NCBI RefSeq assembly: GCF_002994745.2
Contig: NW_020126835.1
Location: 1 to 64,000, forward strand
Reading direction: 5' to 3'
DNA length: 64,000 bases
DNA from: Rosa chinensis
Lineage: Eukaryota; Streptophyta; Magnoliopsida; Rosales; Rosaceae
In this document: positions 34,736-47,555 of the stretch, piece after piece
How the letters are laid out: each line of letters opens with the position of its first letter
How positions within the stretch are numbered: position 1 is the first letter of the stretch
The notes under the pieces: generated by a model
What the model was told of the DNA's origin: nothing
Database searches by the model: none
What the model saw: the letters and a program-made list of their open reading frames with translations, nothing else
Position numbers and translations under genes: made by a program

Positions 34736-36721
34736 TATGCATGCATGTGCTAACATAATTGCCTCCTCGAATAACTGAACTCCATCTCGAAAATGATCAT
34801 ACTCAAATACTCGAAATTCTTAATTCTCTTAATATTTCCTCAATCAATGACTTTCCGAAACCACTCCCATAAATCAATGACTTTCCGAAACCACTTCTCA
34901 TAAATCATAGCTCACTTAAGTAGCTCGATAATTAATTGTTAAACTATTGCAAGAAAATTGATTCAGCTCGTTTTGTGACACCAGATTTTGGAGACATACG
35001 TGTGTGTTAAAATTGAATTGACTTGCTTTGTGAAAGTCTTTGGAATTGTTCGACTTGACTAAATATACAAGTAGTATGGCTGATCTTGTCCATATTCACA
35101 AGTTCTTCGTAGACAAGATGGTCGTGTCACAATCAAACTATATATAAGTTACAAGATGACCCAAAATCCCAAATGACTGTATTATTGGAATAATTAATTT
35201 GCAGTGCAGTATATTGTAATTTTTTTGTGTTTTTAAGAGTGTGTGTACTCTTTTCTTTCATAGGGTATCGTTCTCTCGGATTATACCTTATACATATGGT
35301 TTAATGAGACCACTTTTGATTAGTATTTAAGTGTTTCTAATGTTTTTTTTTTTCTAATTAGTGGATTCAGTTTTTCAATGGATCTCAAGCTGAATGAAAT
35401 AACACGAAAGTTTGATCACGACTTTATTGGATTAATTCCGATCACTTGCTTGACCTTGCTCTAACCAAAATAAGTTGGACGTTTGTATGGAAGTATGTAC
35501 AAATCAAAAGAAACATGTCTGGATATTGCAAAATGGGACTAGTAGGAAAAAAAAAAATCTAAATCACTGGTAACAATAAGTGATTGAATTTATTTACTTT
35601 CCATCAGTATCCTCCACTATTAGATTTAGATCTAACGCAGTTGAGTACAAATCATGAAATAACCGAGTAGGTGAACAAGATTGTACTGACGTATCCCTAT
35701 AGTGCTCTTGCCTTGTACTCGGCCGTTTTGATATGAATCCGATCTTATGCTGGAGCTCCCAAACTCTTGAACAACCAATTTCAGTGGTAACGAGCAAGCA
35801 CAGAGCCCAACCAACATTTACCACTCTAATGTAATATAGCCTGTGGTTTAGTAATGAATAAAGCGAAAGAAAGATCTCTATAATCTGGCTATAAATAGCT
35901 ACATTGTCTGCTTTGTGGACTGAATGCTGAAAGTTACAAATACTAAAGCAAATGTACGAAATCAATAAATAGATTCATCATTGACCCAGCAAGCTCGGAT
36001 GGGTAACTGTAGAAAACTCAGCAGATACTAACAAGGCTTGCTTACACAAGCAAATCTCAAATAGTTGGTGTGCATTTTTACTATTGAACTTCAAATCTGT
36101 TTCTGCCATCAGAATATAAGTTCTGCCACAGAAATGAACACAAAATTCAACAGAAACTTTTTCAATGAAACAATTTGTGCATCTTTACTGCGTTTCACCC
36201 CTAATTGAGCTTTGGGATTGATTAAGAAACACGAGAATATACATCTTCATGTCAAGGACTCAAACATATACCCGAGAATATACATCTTCGGCCAAGTTTG
36301 TCCATCCTAGTTTTTCTACTTAAATCTTCCGTATACAATAGTATTCAATCAATAATTGGAAACAATTAAATCTCCAAACATATTTAATAATTTTAATTAA
36401 ACAATCAAACAAGCAGTATAGAAGCATATCATACAGAAGTCCATATATGACTCACGCATAAAGAAACAAGATCTGGCAGGTGCTATCACAGACTTTGAAG
36501 GTTTCATAGCCTTTAACATATACGATCACTATGTTATGATATGTAGTAATACAATACAGCAAGAGCCAATTGCACTTGACCTATATGAAACCTGTTATGA
36601 ACTTATCTTCTTTGTATGTTTTGCATTTGATCAAACACATCAGAGGATGAACAACCATTCTCCTTTTTCCAAACTTTTGTTATATTTATAATAAATCAGA
36701 ACTCATTTATGCAGATCAATA
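34736..36721. other. Intergenic sequence, mostly unassigned
   Basis: No convincing gene. A small tandem repeat (aaatcaatgactttccgaaaccac) occurs at about 34840-34900. A possible RLP fragment is listed separately. Breakpoint of RLCK homology is at about 36722. Confidence 0.4.
35730..35830 (-). pseudogene. Possible relic of an RLP signal-peptide region
   Basis: Read on the minus strand, gttgggctctgtgcttgctc followed by ttggttgttcaagagtttgg and agctcca resembles the signal-peptide region of the RLP at 12040-12105. It cannot be followed into LRRs, so chance or distant similarity is possible. Confidence 0.25.
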
Positions 36722-37341
36722 ATTGTTATTTACAGAGTTGGTACCTTTTGTGAATCTTGTATAGTTTGCTTCAAGATCTCTACTACCTGATTCATTGTTG
36801 GCCGGTCTTTTGCATTCTTGTTTTGGCAGCTATCTGCCAGCTTGGCGATTACTGGTCTCTCAGGAGCGGATCTATTATCATGCTGAACTTTTTACGGTCT
36901 GCAGGGTACTGTCTAACCCAATAAAGATGGCCTGTTTCAACATACTCTGGGCAGCATATCCATGAGTCCCTACCACCCGATAACAAAAGCAATACAATAT
37001 GAACCAGGGAAAATGTTAAATAGAAGCAAAGAATCAGAAAGGCGAATAATAACTAATACCAATTGTCCTCTCAAATCTCAATATTGCATTTAACAAGATT
37101 CTGCCAACTTCCAAATGAAGTTGACATTGATTTCTAAAGAACTTGGGTTAGTAATAAATAAGTCATCTATTATCCACTTACTGCTGTCGATACATGAGTA
37201 CGGTCACCTTTGGCCCTTATCTAGCAAGCCCAAAGTCTGAGTGCTTCGGCTTAAGTCCTCATCTAAGAGCACATTGGAGGATTTGAATCTCGATATATCA
37301 CTATTCAAACATGCAAAAAAAAGGTTCAACAAAGTACATAA

Positions 37342-37503
37342 TGTTGTAAATATTATTATCTATGTGGATGTCCATGTAATACTCATTAGTTGTATACTTT
37401 GATGTAAACCCTACCTCTATATAAAGGAGGCTAATGAGACTGAATGATATACTTCTACTTCCTCCCTACTATCCTCTCCCTATCTTCTCCCTACTTTATA
37501 ACA
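37342..37503 (+). repeat. 5' LTR of the 37342 element
   Basis: 162 bp with a TATA box (ctctatataaagg) at about 37418. Near-identical to 47393-47555. Confidence 0.93.
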
Positions 37504-38368
37504 CGTTATCAGCACGCTCTGCTATTATTTTTTGAAACTCTATGATGATCTACGAGTTTATGGTGCAACGTTGTTGCTATTAACTATAACTTTGATCTAT
37601 GAGTTTATTCATGATCTATGTCATTTATGCATATCAGTTTATTTCTTAAGGTGCCATCGATTCCTGCTTTATTTCATGAGTTTATTTCATGATCCATGAT
37701 ATATGCTTTAATCTTATATATAATCATTACGGTGCCATCAATTCCTGCTTATATACTGATATACATGTTCTTTTTCTCATATATGAGTATAATTGCTGAA
37801 AGTTTTGGTTGATCAGCAAATAGAATCATACCCGTTTTCCTTTCTAACAATCTCAATTTTTTTTGTCATATCATGCCTCTCCTTTATTTTGGTTTTGCAA
37901 CCAAAACCCACGTATTATCCATAAGGTGCAATAGAGGCATTAGTTTTTACTTGTCTATTTAATAGCATTTCTGGGGGTTTTTTTTGTCAGTATACACTCA
38001 TAAGATTTTTTGTGTGTTTCCCTCAATTGTCGTTAGGCATCAATCCTGATTCGTCATATATTTCATGATTACAGTATTAGTATATGCCTTATGTTGTCAT
38101 CTGCACATGTATTTATGAATTGATTAATATGAGAAGCATCTTGACGTGATGAGAGTGATGACCACTATCTATGTTGATTCAATTTATGGCAGGATCAATA
38201 ATCCAAGGCGGATCAATATTTTTTTCATATCCAGGTTATACAATCCTACGATTATGTGCATAAGTATGCTCAAAGGTAAGGACTATGATATGATTTTATT
38301 GCTCATAGACGGATTCAATGACCATTGTAAATTCAATGCGATCAAAATATTTTCTTTATATGATTACA

Positions 38369-38970
38369 CGAGGGCCTGAAGTTCCTAAAGTGGAAAATTG
38401 CGATATGAAGTCTCATAAATTTATACAATTACGAGGACCAGAAGATCCTTAGAGTTATATAATTGGGTATATGAACTCACATATTTTTTTATCCCCAATA
38501 ATTATAAGAGGGCCGGAAGTTCCTCAAATGTTTGGGTATTGGGGTTCCCTCCTCCGCACGACAATGTGAATTTGAAGTTCAATTTTGAATGTAAAGCTAG
38601 AAGCTACATTCTCCACAAGATAAAATTATGTTCTTGTGTGATTAGAGGAAAAAAAAAAAAGTTATCATTTGTGAAGTGAAGCAGAACAGAAGTTTGTGTA
38701 TTTTCTTCATTAATGGAACCAGAAGTTTCCACAATTATTTTATTGCATAGTTTATCTATTATTTTTCTTCCCTGCAATTTTCTATTTGTTATGTACTTTC
38801 ATTACAGTACTTATCTTTTAAATTAATTTTTTTTGTTACTCATACGGACCAGCAGTCCTATACCTCGAACATATGAATTTTGAGTGTAATATTTTTGAAC
38901 CAGAAGTTCAAATTTCATAGTAGAACCTGAAGTTCTAAAGTAAAACTCAAACCCGAAGCTTTGAGTATAA
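38369..38970. repeat. Hairpin array, part 1 (loop C-CNGAA-G)
   Basis: About eight short stem-loops before the MULE insertion. Examples: tttgaac-cagaa-gttcaaa (38896), tagaac-ctgaa-gttcta (38922), actcaaa-cccgaagc-tttgagt (38945), tggaa-ccagaagt-ttcca (38714), agga-ccagaaga-tcct (38434). Arm sequences differ but pair; the loop is constant. Confidence 0.85.
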
Positions 38971-39239
38971 AATATAAAGGGTTAAATACTGTTTACTCCC
39001 TGAACTTTATGGGAAAAAACAGTTCAGTCCCTCCCTTTTAATTTCACACGTTTACTCCTCATCTCTCAATTTTAGACCAATAGGTCATTCCGTTACTCTC
39101 GTTCAAAAACTCGTTAATTGCTGACATGGCAATCCTTCCGCGTCAAAAGTCCATTATACCCTCACTTTTTTTTTTTTGGCCTTTTATCTCTTCTTCTTCT
39201 TTCTTCTTTCAGCTCTCTCTTCTCTAGAAACCTCTCCTC

Positions 39240-39690
39240 TGCACCTTCCCACTTCTTCTTCCTTATGTCTTTTTTAAGAGCTTTGTTATATGAGATGCCA
39301 AACTCAGAGCTGCCATCAAATGAATAGTAAGGATCTCCATCTGTAAAGCTTTGGTTCTTCACAGAATGATTCGACTCTCCTAAGAGAGACCCAGATTCTG
39401 CTGAGAGTCCAAGCTTCGTCAGAGGAACCACCGTCTCCGCCGTAGGGTTGCTTGACTAGGTCGTCGTACGCGACTGCCAATCCAGCCTTCGAAGCCTCCG
39501 AAGACCTCGAAATAGTCAAATCCGGAGCCGCGCACATCGAAGAACTCCTCATTGTCATCGTCGACGGCGGCTATGGGGACTTCGAGCACTGGAATCGAGA
39601 AGGCGCGAAGCCTGTTCCCCTCAGGCGGAGATTCGTTTTCTTCTTCATCTTCATCGGCTCTTGGTTGGGGCACCACTCGCCATCATCGTC
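39240..39690 (-). pseudogene. Captured fragment of an auxilin-like J-protein gene (AUL1-like)
   Basis: Minus-strand reading gives IPVLEVPIAAVDDDNEEFFD, GFDYFEVFGGFEG, then in the next frame AVAYDDLVKQ, DEAWTLSR, SFDGSSEFGISYNKA. This is the acidic N-terminal region of plant auxilin-like proteins, which aid clathrin uncoating. The C-terminal J domain is absent. One frameshift near 39490 separates the frames. Confidence 0.72.
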
Positions 39691-39737
39691 TTCCTCGGCT
39701 TTGATTTCAGTTTCCTCTCCTCCAAATTTTATCTTAA

Positions 39738-39950
39738 ATGGCCACCGTCTTCGAAGCCAATTCCACCGCCATATCCTCCGGAAACTCCACCTCCCTCCCT
39801 CTAGATCCTCCCAGGTCTACCCACATCGAGAAAGCTGCTTAATTTGATCGTTTGATCGAAGAAGATGAGGGTGGTCGAGATTCGTTCGAGGGGTTATTGA
39901 TCCTTGTTCTGGATTGAATTGGAGAGATGGCGGAGGAACATTAACACAGG
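39738..39950 (+). pseudogene. Second captured gene fragment, unidentified
   Basis: ATG at 39738 opens MATVFEANSTAISSGNSTSL, then PLDPPRSTHIEKAA, stopping at 39841; a shifted frame continues about 25 codons (EEDEGGRDSFEGLL). Codon use looks genic and the start abuts the auxilin-like fragment head to head. I do not recognise the parent gene. Confidence 0.4.
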
Positions 39951-40474
39951 TTGGTCTGCTCATTCATTTTCCATTTCATTGTTTTGTGTTCGTCAATTTG
40001 TTACTGAGAATATTGATAATAAACTGAAATTTTACATATACGTGGAGCTTGTATATATATTTTTTCTCCGACTTGAATGGTTTGAATCGCATTTATACGT
40101 GTTTGTTAGATTTCTCAGAAAGAACCCAGCTTTGGTTTTGAATTCTTGATTCATTCATGTTGTTGAGACTTTTGTGATCGATAATGATCAATTTGAAGTT
40201 TCAACTTTTAAGGTAATGGAATCTTTGCTGTTTTGCATAAAAGCTAATACAAACTTATATGATTAGAAAGCTTATGGTACTTGATTAGTTAAAATTTACC
40301 GGAGCTTCTGCTTTGTCGGACACATACTACTCTTCCTGACTCTGGTTTTTCTAGGAGAGCCTGCAGTACTAGTGGAGGAGAAATTGGTTTGCAGAAGTGG
40401 AAATCAAAAGCGCTACTATTTGAAGCCAAAGTTTCTAGCTCTCTTGCTGAGGAAGAGAAGAAAGAAGAGAAGGG

Positions 40475-43032
40475 TGTGAGCCCCGGAAAGTTCTCGAGCT
40501 TAAATGAAATAGTTCGCTAATTGACTTATCGATTTCGATAAAAGTTAAGTACTCGGGAAAAATTTCAGAAATTTCGTGGGGTGAAATCCTCAATTTAGGA
40601 GGTGGATGGTAAAGTATACGGCACAGCGAGTTCGTGGAAATTTTCGGGAATTTTCCGGATACCGAGCTATTTTTAACTATTTTCTGAAGTTGAGGAATTT
40701 GAGAAATTAAATTAAGAAATTAGGAACAGATGGCGTGATCCTAGCCATCCACCGACTCCACCTCTTGATCCTAGCCTTTCATCCTTAATTGGATCAGTCT
40801 ATATATCCATGTGTTCTGTGGAGAGCCAGAAGGATCGAGAGAGAGAGAGAATAGAACCAGAACCGGACGCCACCGACCCGAGAAAGAAACCCGGCCGGAA
40901 CTCCGTCCTCCGGCCACCGCACGACGGCGCATACCCACCATTCCTTCGCCTCTGCATCGCCTACATCCCAGTAGCTTCTGATCGTCCATGCACGGAACGA
41001 GGAGGGAGATGTGGCGGTGAGTGCAGTGACTGCTCTGGCCAGTTTCTGCAAGTTTCCGGCCACCATTCAGGGCGCATTCGCTCTCTGGCACCTCTGGGTT
41101 TGTCTTCCACCTCGACTGCATCTATAGGCGAGGACTGACCTTGATTGAGGTTAAAGTCTGGAAATTTCGAGTTGGTGACGCCAGACCGTACTTCTTCACG
41201 AGTGAGCCTCGTCGAGTTTTCCAGAAACGTTGAGGATCAAAATAAGGTTAGTTGAGTTACTCTCGGCTTTGGTGTGTTGTGATTGTTGTGACGTTGTTGA
41301 TGGGTTGTTGCTTTGGTGAAGTTGAAATTTCAGAAGCTGTGCATTGGTGGACATCGATTTGGCAGTGTGTTTTTAGCCGGGTTCCGGGAAAGGGAGCCTG
41401 GGTTTTTCACCTGCAATTTGTGCTATCGAAGGTAAATCGAAGTTCTGCACCTTTGGCACGTTTGGCATATTGGATGAACTGTGGTGTTTTTCCTAGTTTA
41501 ATCGAGTTGTGCAGTTTTGGTAGTTTGTGAATTATGGATTAATTTGGAGTGAACTGATGGATCTGTTGGTATATTGAAATGGTTGTGTTGATGAGACTTA
41601 GATGATTGAGAAAAGTTTGGAAAAGATCAATTTCTAGTATTGGGTGTCCAGAGTAACTAGGTACATCCATATTGAGTCGAAATTATGTTGGAAAATATTG
41701 GGTGTCCTTAGTAATTCCGTCGAATTACTACGCGACACAATCGTTAAGTGAAGTCGAACTTATTCGTTGACGAGATTGGAAATTTATTATAATTTCCGTT
41801 GTATGAGCATTATATGAAATGGTAATAAGCAAAGAAAGGAAATAAGTAAAGGTTCGGTAATTTGGGTTAATTATCGAACAAGTCTCAGATGGTCAACGTG
41901 GTCAAACAATGGTTAAATGGTCAATCCTGGTCAAACCAGGAAAGGTTGGTTTGGACGATTTATTAATCGTCGTGATTTCATATACTTGTTCAATAAGATA
42001 TTAACTATCGAAATGTCGGAATTTAGGATTCCAGTTACCGAGGAACGGAAGGTTCGCGACTCTTGGAGTACGTGAAGAAAGCATCGGAATCCAGGTAGGG
42101 ATTCAGGACTCTCCTCGGTTAGTTATTTTCTTATATCTTGTGTTAAAATGATGCAAGATGGTAGTACGGTTTGGTTATGTTAAAATGCAATGCATACTAA
42201 CCAATTGTGAGAGATGTGATGGCTTGAGAGCGAAAGGGCATTGACTTCCTTGGGTTCGATCCCCTAAACCTCCGGAGGGTTAGCTATACCGGTCGTCCGA
42301 GTATCTGCAATCACAGACTCGGTACGTGTGTGTAGCTAGGTAGTGGACGTTCTCGCTACGCTTACCTGGTGATAAATTAATTTGAGGTAAGGTCGTGTAG
42401 GGGTCTATGGGACCGGCCATCAGGTAACACTTGGATTGGCGCCGTATTATTTAAGCATCATGCATCAGTTTCACGTTGAAATATTAAAGTTTGTCGTTCA
42501 TTTTCAAGTACTTGGTTTAAGCCTATTTTCATACTGGAGCTCCAAAATTTATTTATTGGTTTCATGCCTAGTCGAGTTAGAGTTCCTGTTGAGCAGCGAG
42601 GACGAAAGCTCACCCCTACAACAGTATGAATGCAGGTACTGTGCATTGGTGATGGGACAATAGCGGATGGAGCCGGGTGTGCATAACAAGTTCGGTAAAC
42701 CCTTGTCTGGAGTTGTGTTAACTTATATTTCTCAAACTTCGTGCTTCGGAGCTTGTTGTTATCTAGCCCCAGGTTAAACTCAGTTGGATTCTCTTTCATT
42801 GAAATCCGTACCCCGTGTACGTCTTTATCCAAGTTCTGAACAACACAATAGTTGCTAGCAATTCAAGTTTTCACCTAAAAAAATATTTGTAGTTTCCGCT
42901 GTGTTTATACGAAAAGTTTACAAATAAAAGCCTAGCGGTCCTCTAGAATATGAATCGAGCTTTCGGTTTATATTTAGAGCCCCGCGGCACTGTGACGTGC
43001 CCAAGCTGGTGAGGTGCGGTTTGGGCGTTACA
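40475..43032. mobile_element. Solo LTR (about 2.56 kb, Gypsy-like) inside the Pack-MULE
   Basis: It begins TGTGAGCCCCGG and ends GGGCGTTACA, a typical end pair for plant Gypsy LTRs. Flanking 5-mers are aaggg (left) and gaggg (right), an imperfect duplication. No coding domain was recognised; GC-rich overlapping frames at 40770-41140 are not convincing genes. Confidence 0.7.
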
Positions 43033-43377
43033 GAGGGGGAAAAAAGATGAAGAGAGAACTGGAAGATTGGGCAATCTGATTTTCTGAGGAAGATTGGGAA
43101 ACAGAAAGATGGAGAGAGAGCTGGAACAAGAAGAAGAGGTAAACAGTACCAAACAAAAAAAGGGTATGAGAGGGTATAATAGACATTTTATTGCGAAAGA
43201 GATGCCACGTCAGCCACTTAATGACAATTTAACGGGTAAGTTAACGGAATGGACCTATTGGTCAAAATTGAGAGATGAGGGAGTAAACGTGTGAAATTAA
43301 AAAGGGAGGGACTGAACTGTGTTTTCCCTGAAAGTTCAGGGAGTAAACAGTATTAACCCAAATATAAATTAGTTAAA

Positions 43378-45215
43378 GTGAACTTGAAACTTCACTTTAG
43401 TCACCTCGAGCCCGAAGTTTCGAGCATCAAATTTATTTGAACCCGAAGTTCAAATACGAATTTTAGAACTTGCAGTTCATAGAAAAAAAAATATTCGAAC
43501 CTGAAGCTTCGATTACACATACAATTCATTCATAGTTTATATGACCTTATGTCAACTCAAACTAGAAGTTTCGAGTAAATTTTCATATGTCGATTGATAC
43601 ATTTTTCTTTATGCCTGCTTAAAGCATTCCACCTTAGAACCTGAAGTTCTAATTGTGCAAACTCGAGCCATAAGTTTCGAGTGGATATGTGGACAATTTA
43701 TCGAAGAGTTTTAATCTCGGTCAACCCCAAACCTGAAGTTTTGAGGGATTTTATTGACACCAATTTAAAAGTAAGCAGATATTTGACCGTTGGTTTATGA
43801 CGAATGAGTATGAATATACTCCAAATTTGTGATCGTGACTTTTGTAATTAAAAGAGATCATAACTGTAGTTCCTTGATCCTTAATTACATGAGGACCTGA
43901 AGCTCCTCAATGATCATACTAACTAGATGACCATCTAAAGTCCTTCACTCATAAGTCATGGTCATGAAGTTTAAACTCGACATTTCGAGTATATTATTTT
44001 GGCCAGAAGTTCAAAATGCATTTGATGTTAATCTACATCAAACAACAATACAATAATTAAACGTCATGTTTTACCTGTATAACACGGACCAGAAGCTTCG
44101 TGTATATCCTATGAGATCTACTGTTCAATTCTTACCAATTGATTTTTGTCATCTTCAAACTTATGTTTGAGTCACTTCTAGGCAATGCAATTTTATCCAT
44201 GGTGTCCAGAAAACATTATTAAGGTTTATGCTTATGAGCTTAATATAACAATCATCTCAGATCTTACATATCTGATTGATGGCTCCAGAAGAGCACACAT
44301 TATTGTCCCTTTGCATTCTATGCCTCCAATATTACTAGAGATGTGTAATCTCCCCGTCTCATAGATCTCATTGTATAGTAAGAAAGCCGATTGACATGGC
44401 TATACCATGAAATGCCACCAGAAGTGGATCATGGCAAGAGAAAATCAGGAGTCAATGTAAATATTGTCCTAACATCCACATATGTGAGGAAATTGTAAAT
44501 TGGGTGTGTGTCACCTATGGTACACTATATGGTGGATGATTATCAAGCCACTTCGAAAGGGCACTGGTCAAATTAAATTGCATTGACTAGTAAGAACATT
44601 GAGATTCATCTCACATCTCTGATGTCTTTTGCTTACAATAAGCAAAGTTGAAAGCACTATTGTGTTATTCCTTAGATTTATTGTAACCTCTAAAGTCCCC
44701 ATTGAAACTAATGTTTCTTAATCCGATTATCTAGGAACCTGATGTTCCTTAAGAGGTTGTTATAAATTGAAAAAAAAATTGAAACCTGAAGTTTCTTGGA
44801 TCTCCAATTATATGAGGGCTTGAAGTCCCTCCTCTTTATGACTACACAAATTAATATATACGTGACAGTGAACTTGAGGTTCTTCACATAATAAAGTTAC
44901 TCTTTTATTATGGATGTAGTCTTTAACTCGAAATTTTCGAGTATATCATTTTGGCCAGTAGTTCAAATGAAGTTGGTCCATTCCAATTATCAGTATTTCA
45001 TAATTAATGTTTACTGAAGCTAAGGTAACAACCATATCAAGAGTTGTAGATCTTGATCTATGGCTCCAAATGAGCTACTATCATGTTACCGAATTTAAAA
45101 TATTGTTGCATTATTTGCTTATTATATGGTTGGAGAAGACTTTATGCCATCGGATATATACTGTATTGAATTTTCTGCAGTAAATTAAGGCATATGATGT
45201 CATGAACCTGAAGTT
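43378..45215. repeat. Hairpin array, part 2 (loop C-CNGAA-G)
   Basis: About twenty more stem-loops of the same design after the MULE. Examples: atttgaac-ccgaa-gttcaaat (43436), ttagaac-ctgaa-gttctaa (43635), tgagga-cctgaagc-tcctca (43887), aggaac-ctgat-gttcct (44730), gaaac-ctgaa-gtttc (44779), gaggg-cttgaagt-ccctc (44811), acacgga-ccagaagc-ttcgtgt (44079, one wobble). No intact open frame spans them. Confidence 0.85.
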
Positions 45216-47392
45216 CCTTGAACCAAATACACTATTTTGGCATGACCGGTTACTTCATCTTTGTCTACCATGTTGCATGGAATCACTTACAAGTTTGATG
45301 ATTGCTAATCTTACTCACAAGCAAATTGTTTATTTACATATTTGCGAGTTGTCACTTTAATAAGACAATCCTCCTACAATGAGGGGAGAAATATTGTTCC
45401 TGAAGAACAATATGAATTGGTGTGAGATATTTATCCACCGTCTCATTTTGACTTTGAGAAATATCAAAACTAGTGAATTGATAAAAGAAAGTGACAAAAT
45501 TATATGCTCAATGCAAAGGCATCTGCTTGGGTTAAAGTCCTTGAGACCAACCATATTAATACAAACAATGTAGACTCCATTTGATTTGTAGGATGCAAAT
45601 GTATCCAATTGACATGGTTCTCCTGAAGAGAATGTCATTAAACAATATCACAGCTCCTAAGATGGCTACACATACAGAGGGTGTAAGTACGCCATTCGGA
45701 AATGATGTCTTAGTGATACAATAATAAATCAATATGGTTGATGCTAATGGACAAAACATTTTTGACCTAAAACTTGGTTTGGGTTCGCCACCAGCCAATG
45801 AACACCTTCACTCCAAAGAAAGTGATAGATTTTTGAATGCATCTTTTGAGCATGGTCATAATAAGACAGTCTTCCCGCCGTTAGGGGAGGAAAGACTACT
45901 GTCATTTGAATAACGGCGTGAATTTGTGTGGATTGTATCCACCAGGTCTAAAGTTTTAAATTCCCAAAACAGGGAAGATTATACAAGCCCTATAATGCTC
46001 TATATGAGATTATAAGTAAAAAGATCCACATTCGCTACATAATTCATCTATGAGAGATGATTGTCCTAGAAGCGACAATGTATGCCCCAGAAGTGGCATG
46101 GGTACCCAATATCAATAAGCTTATTATAGCTAATGCATGCATATAGAATGTGTGGGATCTATGATTGTTGATCATCGATGATAATTTACATTTGGTAGCT
46201 ACCAAAATCTTTAAGGGCTGTATGGACGCTATACCACGTTTCACCATAAATGTCGACAAAGTATATTATTGGCCAAATTGGAAAGAGGCAATTCCAATGA
46301 AATTCAATATTTGAAACGTGATGAAATACTTGGACCTCTAACCCTACAAGTTACAAAAGGGTATTTATCAAAAGTGAAGATAAATCACTATGACACAATG
46401 TCTATTTATAGAGACATGAGATTATGAATATCTTCCCTTCTATGAATGACAATTTTCTATAAATACAGTGTTACATATAGCTGTTATATTGACGAGAGAT
46501 TTATGACACTTTGTCATCGTATATTGTGAAGACACATTGCTAAAAGCAAAATCTCAAAAGCAAAGTGTCATAATAAGTGTATTTCTTATCAAATCCTCAA
46601 GGGATTCAAATACATGAATGATTCAAATGCAAGTCCATGAAAGGTTGAAAGAGTCTGAAGCTCACTCATGGAATCAAAGAGTCTAAAGCTAGCTCATATG
46701 TACTCATTTCGTTCTAGTCAACGAGATCTAAATTGCCTTAATGAGTACAATGACGAGACTACTATCAAATTCGAATTATGATTATAATGTTGCAGCATAT
46801 TCTAACTTTCGCAAAGTTATGAATTATTTAGAGCTCTTGAAGAGCTTATATGAGACATATCAATACACAAAGATATTGATGTGTATGGCTAGGCATGCCA
46901 TAATGATTTTCAATGTTTTAAGCTATACAAAGTTAAATGTATCAATTTCTTTATATTGTTTAGCTATTACTTAGTGAATAAATTTGAGCATATGAGATTG
47001 TTTCTAACCTTATTATATGAGGTAAGACTTATTGAAAATCGTCTAGCTTTGTTAGTATTGGTTAAACTTTGCAGGTATGAAAATTTGTGATGAGCCCCTA
47101 TATGCAAAGCACACGTGGTCTCACTTCGGTGATAGACACGTCAAACTACTATACATGGTACATGTAGCTTATCGCATATATAAATGAGGCTTGCAACAAT
47201 CAGGGGGAGATTCTCATCAGGGGGAGCATCCAGAAGCATGTTACCTAGGACATATGCGCGTTGTGCTCTTTTTGTCCTTCGACCAGGGTTATTTTTTGTC
47301 CCACTGGGTTTTTGTTACCTGGCAAGGTTTTTAACGAGGCAACAATAAGCGCGTCCAATACCATCATTCATTGGTGGACATCCAAGGGGGAG

Positions 47393-47555
47393 TGTTGTAA
47401 ATATTATTATCTATGTGGATGTCCATGTAAATACTCATTAGTTGTATACTTTGATGTAAACCCTACCTCTATATAAAGGAGGCTAATGAGACTGAATGAT
47501 ATACTTCTACTTCCTCCCTACTATCCTCTCCCTATCTTCTCCCTACTTTATAACA
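47393..47555 (+). repeat. 3' LTR of the 37342 element
   Basis: 163 bp, preceded by a polypurine tract at 47381-47392 and followed by TSD cataa and RLCK intron 2 sequence. Confidence 0.93.

Larger units (their letters stand above)
38979..43359. mobile_element. Pack-MULE nested in the 37342 Copia element
   Basis: Inverted ends of about 200 bp (38979-39165 and 43150-43359) start gggttaaatactgtttactc and are flanked by a perfect 9-bp duplication, aaatataaa (38970-38978 and 43360-43368). No transposase. The interior holds fragments of at least two host genes and a 2.56-kb solo LTR. Confidence 0.94.
37342..47555 (+). mobile_element. Copia-like LTR retrotransposon with short LTRs and a hairpin array
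   Basis: LTRs of 162-163 bp (37342-37503 and 47393-47555) run TGTTGTAAAT to TTATAACA with a perfect target-site duplication cataa (37337-37341 and 47556-47560). The sequence after the 5' LTR is cgttatcagcacg, not the usual tgg start. A polypurine tract (tccaagggggag) precedes the 3' LTR, after the plant Copia tail motif cgaccagggtt...ccactgggttttt (about 47280-47310). The interior has only frameshifted coding traces (for example PNWKEAI near 46272). It hosts a Pack-MULE at 38979-43359 and two stretches of short hairpins. Confidence 0.9.

Noticed and set aside
35594..35965. 123-residue minus-strand frame as a novel protein
   Set aside because: Only its middle resembles an RLP signal-peptide region, and in a different frame; the rest has no recognisable domain.
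40770..41140. Overlapping GC-rich frames of 90-116 residues on both strands
   Set aside because: They lie inside a solo LTR, no frame stands out and no domain is recognisable.
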